DNA of 37,550 nt, taken from Kribbella antibiotica (GTDB lineage: Bacteria > Actinomycetota > Actinomycetes > Propionibacteriales > Kribbellaceae). The notes under the pieces were generated by a model. It worked only from the letters and a program-made list of their open reading frames with translations. It was not told where the DNA came from and did no database searches. Shown one piece after another: positions 31,294 through 37,550 of this stretch (its first letter is position 1; the number at the start of each line of letters is the position of its first letter). The stretch covers positions 1 through 37,550 of the forward strand of contig NZ_SMKX01000081.1 in the NCBI RefSeq assembly GCF_004349055.1, given 5' to 3'. Made by a program: the position numbers and the translations under genes.

Positions 31294-33891
31294 GTGCGAG
31301 CGATACGACGATTCTCCGTCCGCCCTGTCCTGCCCGAGCCGTTGACCGGTCTCGGCACCCTGGTGAACAACCTGCGCTGGGCCTGGCACCCGGAGACGCA
31401 GGATGTCTTCGAGGCCGTGGATCCCCAGCTGTGGCGCAGTACCGGTGGTGACCCGGTCCGGCTGCTCGGGGAGGTCCCTGCGGCCCGGCTTGACGAGCTG
31501 GCGAGCGACCCGGCGTTCCTGCGCCGCCTCGAGCTGGCCGTGTCCGACCTGAACGGGTACGTGACCGACAACCGCTGGTTCCAGGCCGATGCCGGTTCCC
31601 CGGTCAGCGGTGTTGCCTACTTCTCCCCGGAGTTCGGCATCACTCACGTGCTGCCGCAGTACTCCGGCGGTCTCGGCATCCTGGCCGGTGACCACCTGAA
31701 GGCGGCCAGCGACCTCGGCGTACCGCTGATCGGCGTCGGTCTCCTCTACCGCCACGGCTACTTCACCCAGTCGCTGAACCGCGAAGGCTGGCAGCAGGAG
31801 CGCTACCCGCTCGTCGACCCGGACGGGCTGCCGATCAGCCTGCTCCGCGACGGCGACGCACCCGCGATCATCACGCTGACGCTGCCGGACGAGCGCGAGC
31901 TGCGCGCGCAGATCTGGGTCGCCCAGGTCGGCCGCGTGCCGCTGCTGATGCTCGACTCCGACATCGAGGAGAACGAGCCCGCCGAGCGCGAGGTCACCGA
32001 CCGTCTGTACGGCGGTACTACCGAACACCGTTTGTTGCAGGAGCTCCTGCTCGGTGTCGGCGGTGTCCGTGCGGTCCGCGAGTTCTGCCGGATCACTGGG
32101 CATGCCGCGCCGGAGGTGTTCCACACCAACGAGGGCCACGCCGGATTCCTCGGCATCGAGCGGATCCGCGAGCTCGCCACCGACAAGGGCCTCGACTTCG
32201 ACACCGCGCTCGAGGTCAACCGTGGCGGCACCGTCTTCACCACGCACACGCCGGTTCCGGCCGGTATCGACCGCTTCCCGGTCGAGCTGATCCAGCAGCA
32301 CTTCTCGCCGGACGCACTGGGCGAAGGGGTTCCGATCGACCGGATCCTCGAGCTCGGCGCCGAGGACTTCGAGGGCGGTGACCCGGGTGTCTTCAACATG
32401 GCGATCATGGGCCTGCGCCTTGCGCAGCGCGCCAACGGCGTCTCCAAGCTGCACGGCGTCGTCAGCCGGGGCATGTTCGCCGGATTGTGGCCGAGCTTCG
32501 ACTCGACCGACGTACCGATCTCCTCGATCACCAACGGTGTTCACGCGCCCACGTGGGTCGCGCGCGAGATCAACCAGCTGACGCTGGCGGCGACCGACCG
32601 GTCCGAGTCCGACGACATCTTCGACGGCCTCGACAAGACCACCGACGCGCAGATCTGGGAGACCAAGCGGATCCTGCGCCAGCGCTTCATCGACGACACC
32701 CGGTCGCGGGTTCGGCAGTCGTGGATCAACCGCGGTGCCAGCGAGGCCGAGCTGGGCTGGGTCGACGAGATCCTCGACCCCGACGTCCTGACGATGGGCT
32801 TCGCGCGGCGCGTCCCGTCGTACAAGCGCCTGACGCTGATGCTGCGCGACCCCGCGCGCCTGAAGGCGATGCTGCTGCACCCGCAGCGGCCGGTGCAGAT
32901 CGTGATCGCCGGCAAGTCCCACCCGCATGACGAGGGTGGCAAGAAGCTGATCCAGGAGATGGTTCGCTTCGCCGACGACCCCGAGGTGCGGCACCGCATC
33001 GTCTTCGTGCCGGACTACGACATTGCCTTGGCGCAGCCGATGTACCCGGGCTGCGACGTCTGGCTGAACAACCCGCTGCGCCCGTACGAGGCCTGCGGCA
33101 CTTCCGGCATGAAGGCCGCGCTGAACGGTGCGCTCAACCTCTCCATCCGCGACGGCTGGTGGGACGAGTGGTACGACGACGAGTTCGGCTGGGCGATTCC
33201 TTCCGCTGAGGGCATCGAGGACACCGACCGTCGCGACGACCTCGAGGCGCACGCGCTCTACGACCTGATCGAGAAGCAGGTCGCTCCGCGCTTCTACGAC
33301 GGCGAGGTTCCCGGCCGCTGGATCGAGATGCTCCGGCACACGATCAAGGAGCTCGGCCCGAAGGTGCTCGCGACCCGCATGGTCCGCGACTACGTCGAGC
33401 AGCTCTACGTGCCCGCCGCTCTGTCTTCGCGCGCCCTGAACGCCACGTACGACGGCGCTCGCGACCTGGCCGCGTGGAAGAAGAAGGTCCGCGCCGCCTG
33501 GCCGGCCATCCGCGTCGACCACGTGGAGCTCCAGGGCCTCGGCGACGTACCGCAGCTGGGGACCACGGTCGGCGTCCGTGCCTTCGCCGCCCTCGGCGAC
33601 CTCGAGCCCGGCGACATCTGTGTCGAGGTTCTGCACGGCCGCGTCAACGCCGACGACGAGATCACCGATCCCGTCCAAGCCACCCTGTCGCTCGCCGAAA
33701 CCTACGAAGGCAACCGCCACCGCTACGAAGGCGAACTCAAACTCGACCGCACCGGCCCCTTCGGCTACACGGTCCGAGTAGTCCCGAGCCACAAGGCTCT
33801 GGCCAGCCCCGCCGAACTAGGCCTGGCCGCCGGCCCGTCCGACCCGGACGACCCCAGCGCGCCTGATTTGCCTGCCGGCTCCGAGTTCTAA
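31294..33891 (+). CDS. glgP: Alpha-glucan phosphorylase GlgP
   Basis: An 865-residue GT35 phosphorylase that releases glucose-1-phosphate from glycogen-like glucan. The N-terminal ~110 residues match the domain typical of actinobacterial phosphorylases (LTGLGTLVNNLRWAWHPETQ). The body has YFSPEFGITHVLPQYSGGLG, FHTNEGHAGFLGIER, FARRVPSYKRLTLML and the PLP lysine Lys607 in ACGTSGMKAALNG. The start is a GTG at 31294. It is divergent from glgE and ends at a strong terminator. The C-terminal tail is acidic and Pro-rich. Confidence 0.96.
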   Translation: MRAIRRFSVRPVLPEPLTGLGTLVNNLRWAWHPETQDVFEAVDPQLWRSTGGDPVRLLGEVPAARLDELASDPAFLRRLELAVSDLNGYVTDNRWFQADAGSPVSGVAYFSPEFGITHVLPQYSGGLGILAGDHLKAASDLGVPLIGVGLLYRHGYFTQSLNREGWQQERYPLVDPDGLPISLLRDGDAPAIITLTLPDERELRAQIWVAQVGRVPLLMLDSDIEENEPAEREVTDRLYGGTTEHRLLQELLLGVGGVRAVREFCRITGHAAPEVFHTNEGHAGFLGIERIRELATDKGLDFDTALEVNRGGTVFTTHTPVPAGIDRFPVELIQQHFSPDALGEGVPIDRILELGAEDFEGGDPGVFNMAIMGLRLAQRANGVSKLHGVVSRGMFAGLWPSFDSTDVPISSITNGVHAPTWVAREINQLTLAATDRSESDDIFDGLDKTTDAQIWETKRILRQRFIDDTRSRVRQSWINRGASEAELGWVDEILDPDVLTMGFARRVPSYKRLTLMLRDPARLKAMLLHPQRPVQIVIAGKSHPHDEGGKKLIQEMVRFADDPEVRHRIVFVPDYDIALAQPMYPGCDVWLNNPLRPYEACGTSGMKAALNGALNLSIRDGWWDEWYDDEFGWAIPSAEGIEDTDRRDDLEAHALYDLIEKQVAPRFYDGEVPGRWIEMLRHTIKELGPKVLATRMVRDYVEQLYVPAALSSRALNATYDGARDLAAWKKKVRAAWPAIRVDHVELQGLGDVPQLGTTVGVRAFAALGDLEPGDICVEVLHGRVNADDEITDPVQATLSLAETYEGNRHRYEGELKLDRTGPFGYTVRVVPSHKALASPAELGLAAGPSDPDDPSAPDLPAGSEF

Positions 33892-33901
33892 CTCCCCGAA
33901 G

Positions 33902-33935
33902 ACCCCGCCTGCCTCATCAGGCGGGGTTTTTCTTT
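33902..33935. terminator. Rho-independent terminator after glgP
   Basis: ACCCCGCCTG (33902-33911) and CAGGCGGGGT (33918-33927) form a perfect 10-bp stem with loop CCTCAT, followed by TTTTCTTT. It also abuts the stop of the convergent minus-strand kinase gene. Confidence 0.95.
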
Positions 33936-34827
33936 ATCCCTGCAGCCAGGTTTTTGCTTTGGCACCGTGATAGTCGAGGTAGTCCTGGGGGAGCGGGCCA
34001 TCGGCGAGGGCCAGGGTGATGTTCAGTTGGTGCAGGCCTCTGGCGATGATCAGGCCTTGCATGACGGTGTCGGAGACGTCCGGCCAGGGGCGGATCTCGG
34101 AGTAGCCGGCGCGGAAGGCCTGGTGCATGGCCTCGCGGTCGTCTCGGCGGCCGAACGAGGCGAGGGTGAACGAGATGTCTTGTTCGGGGAAGCCGATCAC
34201 CAGATCCTGGAAGTCGATCGGGACCGGGCCGGCACCGGGAGCCTCGATGACGTTGGCCGCGGTGAGATCGCCGTGAATGAGCTGCGGCTCCCCGCCGGCC
34301 CACAGCTGGTCGATCAGCTCTTGGGCATTGTCGCGCGCCTCGGTGAGCACCTTCCCATGCGCAGGTACGTCGGCCAGCCGATCGGGGACCAGCCAGTACA
34401 GCACCTTGTCGGCATGCAGTACGTCGAAGTCGCGCCGTACCGGATGGTCGTGCAAACGCGCCATCAACCGGCCGAGCAGGCGCGCCCGCGAAGGCCCGAG
34501 CCGCGGGCGCATCAACCGGCCGTGGACCCAGGTGAACAGCACACAGGTCCGTCCCTCGACCGTCACCATCGGTTCACCCGACGACGTCAGTACGACGTCC
34601 GGTACGGCGAACCCGTCGGCCACCAACGCGCGCTGCCACTCCGCCTCCGCAGCGGCCGTACCGGCGGTGTGGATCCGCAAAGTCGGTCCGACCCGGAGCG
34701 CGTAAGTCCCGCGCGCGGTCTCCACCCGGTAGATCGTGTTGAACGAATGCGCAGCCCGAGTCACCCGCCGCACCTCAACAGGAAAGTTCTCCAACGCGGC
34801 CAGCGCAATCGCCCGCTCGTCAACCAC
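33934..34827 (-). CDS. APH-family phosphotransferase
   Basis: A 297-residue kinase-fold protein with an N-lobe (THR-like YRVETARGTYALRVGPTLRI), the catalytic loop LIHGDLTAANVIEAPG and the metal motif VPIDFQDLVIGFPEQDISF, which is close to the homoserine-kinase/fructosamine-kinase-like branch of the APH family. The substrate is unknown. The start is a GTG at 34827 with GGAAGG six bases upstream. It is unrelated in sequence to the other APH-like protein at 4990 beyond the shared motifs. It ends at the glgP terminator. Confidence 0.82.
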   Translation of the reverse strand: MVDERAIALAALENFPVEVRRVTRAAHSFNTIYRVETARGTYALRVGPTLRIHTAGTAAAEAEWQRALVADGFAVPDVVLTSSGEPMVTVEGRTCVLFTWVHGRLMRPRLGPSRARLLGRLMARLHDHPVRRDFDVLHADKVLYWLVPDRLADVPAHGKVLTEARDNAQELIDQLWAGGEPQLIHGDLTAANVIEAPGAGPVPIDFQDLVIGFPEQDISFTLASFGRRDDREAMHQAFRAGYSEIRPWPDVSDTVMQGLIIARGLHQLNITLALADGPLPQDYLDYHGAKAKTWLQG

Positions 34828-34944
34828 AGTCAGCCTTCCTCGATGAAATGCAGCAGCCGAGCGTAAACCGTCAGTGGGTGCTTCCCGGACGCGGCGCGGT
34901 TGACAACCATCCCCCGTGCCGCGGGCTCCGCGCGCCGGCGAAAA

Positions 34945-36138
34945 CTACGTAGTACTTGCATAGGTGGGTTCGGGAGCCGGGGCGCGGAGGCGGACGGCGA
35001 CGATAACGGTGCCTAGGGCAAGGACTCCGAAGAGGGCGCTGATCCAGCCGACCGAGGGGTAGCCGGCGCCGGCGTCCAGGGCGAGGCCCGCGAGCCAGGG
35101 GCCGACGGTGATGCCGACGTTGAAGGCCGAGACGTTGAAGGCGGCGGCCAGCGTGGGCGCGGAGCCGGCGAGGCTGAAGACTCGGCCGTTGACGGCGGGG
35201 TTGATGGCGAAGCCGAAGGCGCCCACCAGAACGATGACCGGTACGGCGAGCCACGGGGTACCGGCGCCTAGCGCCAGCGCGATCGCGGCGACGATCAGAC
35301 CGATGAGCGCGACTGTCAGTGTGGTGAACGGGCGGCGGTCCGCGGTGCGGCCGGCGCTGGTGATTCCGATCAGCGCGCCCACGCCGTACACGGCCAGGAC
35401 TGCGGGGACCCAGGCTTCGGGTAGGCCGGTGGTTTCGGTGAGCAGCGGGGCGAGGTAGGAGAAGATCGCCAGGATCGCGGCGGTGGACAATGCGGTCGTG
35501 CCGTAGGCGAGCCAGAGGCCGGGGTTGCGCATTGCGCGGAACTCCTGGCGGAGCTCGGGCGTGGTCGCGGATCGGCCGCCGGGGATGGTGAAGACGACTC
35601 CGATCATGGCGATCGCCGACATCGCGGCCACAGCCCAGAAGGCCGACTGCCAGCCCAGGTGCTGACCGAGCGCCGTACCGGCAGGCAGGCCGACGATCGA
35701 CGCGATGGTGAGCCCGCCGGCCAGGATGCTCATCGCACGGGCTCGCGACTGCGGGCCGGCGAGCTCGATCGCGGTGACCGAGGCGACCGCCCAGAATCCG
35801 GCGTACACGAAGGCGCCGGCGACTCGGGTCGCGAGAAGGAAGCCATAGCTCGTGGTCAGGGCGCCGGCGACATGGGTCAGGGCGAAGACCACCAGGAAGG
35901 CGAGCATGGCGGTACGCCGGGACCAGCGCAGGGTGGCGACCGCCAGGATCGGGGCGCCGACCAGCATGCCGATGGCGAACGCCGAGATCAGCAGGCCGGC
36001 CGCCGGGATGGAGACGTTCAGATCGCCGGAGATCTCGGGGAGCAGGCCGGCCAGCATCAGCTCCGACGTTCCCTGGGCGAAGATCGCGGCGCCGAGCAGG
36101 TAGACGGCGAAGGGCAGAGTTTTCCCTTGGGAGGGCAT
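34945..36138 (-). CDS. MFS efflux transporter (DHA1/AraJ-Cmx-like)
   Basis: A 397-residue protein with about 12 hydrophobic segments, beginning FAVYLLGAAIFAQGTSELML and including ATRVAGAFVYAGFWAVASV and the motif SILAGGLTIASIVGLPAGT, typical of the DHA1 drug:H+ antiporters related to chloramphenicol exporters. It would export a small hydrophobic compound. GAGGAAA upstream supports the ATG at 36138. The TetR gene ends 14 bp upstream, so the two form an operon in which the pump is released when the repressor binds its ligand. The natural substrate is unknown. Confidence 0.9.
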   Translation of the reverse strand: MPSQGKTLPFAVYLLGAAIFAQGTSELMLAGLLPEISGDLNVSIPAAGLLISAFAIGMLVGAPILAVATLRWSRRTAMLAFLVVFALTHVAGALTTSYGFLLATRVAGAFVYAGFWAVASVTAIELAGPQSRARAMSILAGGLTIASIVGLPAGTALGQHLGWQSAFWAVAAMSAIAMIGVVFTIPGGRSATTPELRQEFRAMRNPGLWLAYGTTALSTAAILAIFSYLAPLLTETTGLPEAWVPAVLAVYGVGALIGITSAGRTADRRPFTTLTVALIGLIVAAIALALGAGTPWLAVPVIVLVGAFGFAINPAVNGRVFSLAGSAPTLAAAFNVSAFNVGITVGPWLAGLALDAGAGYPSVGWISALFGVLALGTVIVAVRLRAPAPEPTYASTT

Positions 36139-36152
36139 GGTTTCCTCAGGAT

Positions 36153-36728
36153 TCAGAAGGCCTGGAGCGCGGCCTCGATGACGGATATCTGGCTGGCCGA
36201 CGTGGCGCCGCGTCGAGCGGCCACCCGCAGACCACCCAGTACGACGAACGTGTAGTCGGCCAGTGCGGCCGGGTCGCGGGCGGCGTCCACCTCACCCGCG
36301 GCCTGCGCGGTGCGGATCGCCTCGGCGAGGGCGGCCAGTTTGGGAGCGTGGTCGGTGTTGAGAAGCTCGACGAGCTCAGGGTGGGTCGGGCCGAGCTCGA
36401 CTGCGGTGTTGATGGCCAGGCAGCCGGGCGGATCACCCGGAGCCGGCTCGACCGCGTTCCACAGAATGCGCCGCACCCGCTCGCGGATGGGCAGGTCCTC
36501 GCGCTGGATCAGCGCGAGTTGCGTCGCGCCGGTCGTCTCGAAGTAGCGGTGCAGCGCGCGGTCGAACAGCGTCCGCTTGCTGGTGAACGTGTTGTAGATA
36601 CTGCTGCGGCCGAGCCCGGTCGCCGTACACAGCGCCTGCGTCGACGTCGCCTCATACCCCGATGCCCAGAAAACCCGCATCGCAGCATCGACGGCTTGCT
36701 CCTCGTCGAACATCCTCGGCCTGACCAT
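36153..36728 (-). CDS. TetR/AcrR-family repressor
   Basis: A 191-residue repressor with an N-terminal helix-turn-helix (AVDAAMRVFWASGYEATSTQ, then LGRSSIYNTFTSKRTLFDRA) and a C-terminal ligand domain of the AcrR/TetR type (PPGCLAINTAVELGPTHPEL). The ATG at 36728 was chosen because it begins the usual MVRPRMFDEEQA N-terminus and lies just after a promoter. A longer frame to 36854 would cross the operator and promoter. It is followed by the MFS gene. Confidence 0.92.
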   Translation of the reverse strand: MVRPRMFDEEQAVDAAMRVFWASGYEATSTQALCTATGLGRSSIYNTFTSKRTLFDRALHRYFETTGATQLALIQREDLPIRERVRRILWNAVEPAPGDPPGCLAINTAVELGPTHPELVELLNTDHAPKLAALAEAIRTAQAAGEVDAARDPAALADYTFVVLGGLRVAARRGATSASQISVIEAALQAF

Positions 36729-36737
36729 GCACCGACC

Positions 36738-36769
36738 ATAACACGGTTTTGGACTGAGCTGTCCAAAAC
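36738..36769 (-). promoter_or_regulatory. tetR-MFS promoter with embedded TetR operator
   Basis: On the minus strand, TTGGAC (36761-36766) and TGTTAT (36738-36743) are separated by 17 bp. The -35 lies inside a perfect inverted repeat GTTTTGGAC-N6-GTCCAAAAC (36746-36769). The predicted transcript would start within 2-4 bases of the ATG at 36728, so the mRNA is probably leaderless. Repressor binding would block the -35. Confidence 0.8.
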
Positions 36770-36970
36770 TGACATGAAGGCGCGAATATTGCTCAACGTA
36801 ACGATCCGGCGCCGCAGGAGCCCAGGCCTGGACGATCTCACTACTGAGTGTCACGCTCCCGGTAAGGGGTGGGATCGCGTCGCGTCAGCGCAGGGGGACT
36901 GGGCCATGACGACGTCTGCGACTTCGCGCTGCCCTCCAGCCGGATACGGACGCAGCTTCGGAGGATCGAC

Positions 36971-37486
36971 ATGACTATTGGTTCGGTTACGACCTTGGGG
37001 GTTGCGCGCAACCTCCGTGCACCTACCAAGGCCGACGCCGCCGAAAAGCCGGCGGGTACAGCGGGCGCGGACGAGAAGCCGACGCTGCTCCAGCTTGTAG
37101 CGAAGCAGGTGCCGATCGGACTCGTCGCGGCCTACACCGGGCTGACATCTGGCCTGATCCAGCTCATCGATGAGCCAACCCCTGAGAACCCCGACCCTGA
37201 CCAGTATTTCCTGTACAGGTGGCTGGGCTTCGCGGCACTGGTGCTCTTGGCGGCATTCCTTACCTATGCCAGCTACAGCAGGAAGGCCGGCGCCGGCGCG
37301 CGACGCCCGGTCGCGGAGGTTCTCGGCGTTTCGATTGCTGCGGCTGCCTGGGGACTGATGATTCCGGAGTCACCCCTCTTCGCCGTGATCGACGGCAAAG
37401 GGGGTGCAGCCTTGGTGCTGGTTGTCGGGTTCGTCGGCGTGGGGCTCAATCTCGCAACCGGCGTCAAGCTCAAAGAGCCGAGCTAG
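36971..37486 (+). CDS. Hypothetical membrane protein, ~4 transmembrane segments
   Basis: A 171-residue protein from ATG 36971 with GGAGG six bases upstream. After a polar N-terminus (to ~residue 40) there are four hydrophobic stretches: PIGLVAAYTGLTSGLIQLI, WLGFAALVLLAAFLTYAS, VLGVSIAAAAWGLMIP and ALVLVVGFVGVGLNLATG. No family was recognised. The 201 bp upstream to the TetR operator hold no clear gene. Function unknown. Confidence 0.75.
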   Translation: MTIGSVTTLGVARNLRAPTKADAAEKPAGTAGADEKPTLLQLVAKQVPIGLVAAYTGLTSGLIQLIDEPTPENPDPDQYFLYRWLGFAALVLLAAFLTYASYSRKAGAGARRPVAEVLGVSIAAAAWGLMIPESPLFAVIDGKGGAALVLVVGFVGVGLNLATGVKLKEPS

Positions 37487-37487
37487 A

Positions 37488-37550
37488 TCACCGCACCAGG
37501 TCGACCCACTCGTGGGGGTGGCCGGAAGGGGAGGTGAGGAGGGTTTGGCC
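37488..37550 (-). CDS. C-terminal end of a minus-strand gene (partial)
   Basis: An open minus-strand frame enters from the right edge and stops with TGA at 37488. The visible 20 codons read about GQTLLTSPSGHPHEWVDLVR. The frame ends 1 bp after the stop of the convergent membrane-protein gene. The fragment is too short to assign; it would suit a VOC/glyoxalase-like C-terminus, but that is a guess. Confidence 0.45.
   Translation of the reverse strand, partial: GQTLLTSPSGHPHEWVDLVR

Noticed and set aside
31189..33792. Minus-strand frame of 867 codons
   Set aside because: It is the antisense of glgP, whose catalytic motifs are intact.

Overview
The window looks like chromosomal DNA of a high-GC actinobacterium. 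GTG and TTG starts are common, genes are often coupled by ATGA or GTGA overlaps, and there is a full GlgE-type alpha-glucan pathway, an AfsR-type regulator, an ECF42-like sigma factor and an ArfABC-like operon. A Kribbella-like (Nocardioidaceae) host would fit, but that is inference and no rRNA or marker gene is present to settle it.

Layout. 1-1.8 kb: two divergent citrate-synthase-family genes, one (cut by the window edge) with an N-terminal helix-turn-helix, around a perfect 19-bp palindrome. 1.7-3.2 kb: an EthA-like Baeyer-Villiger monooxygenase with a 20-bp palindromic operator. 3.3-5.8 kb: a DGPF/YCII protein, an ECF42-like sigma factor and a small-molecule kinase. 5.8-15.1 kb, minus strand: treS, mak, an AfsR-like regulator, glgB and a GNAT-NUDIX fusion. 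15.2-28.8 kb: accessory genes (hicBA, arfABC, two paralogous winged-helix proteins flanking a secreted subtilisin-Kelch protein, a NUDIX/XRE-TPR pair, and a small peptide gene followed by an asparagine-synthetase-like enzyme and a methyltransferase). 29.0-33.9 kb: divergent glgE and glgP. 33.9-37.5 kb: another APH-type kinase, a TetR-MFS efflux operon with an operator-embedded promoter, a small membrane protein, and the end of a gene running off the window.

How the genes work together. TreS interconverts trehalose and maltose, Mak phosphorylates maltose, GlgE polymerises maltose-1-phosphate into alpha-1,4-glucan, GlgB branches it, and GlgP releases glucose-1-phosphate. The genes lie in two blocks separated by about 14 kb of unrelated genes.

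The best candidate for an undescribed system is at 26.2-28.8 kb. An AT-rich leader with five TTGAAT/ATTCAA boxes precedes a 42-residue ORF with a near-perfect Shine-Dalgarno. A 14-bp GC hairpin separates it from an ATP-pyrophosphatase enzyme of the AsnB/lasso-cyclase type that lacks the Cys2 glutaminase nucleophile, and a translationally coupled SAM methyltransferase follows. This is the layout of a ribosomally made, modified peptide (RiPP) cassette, but no RRE protein, leader peptidase or exporter is nearby, so the class cannot be assigned from the sequence.
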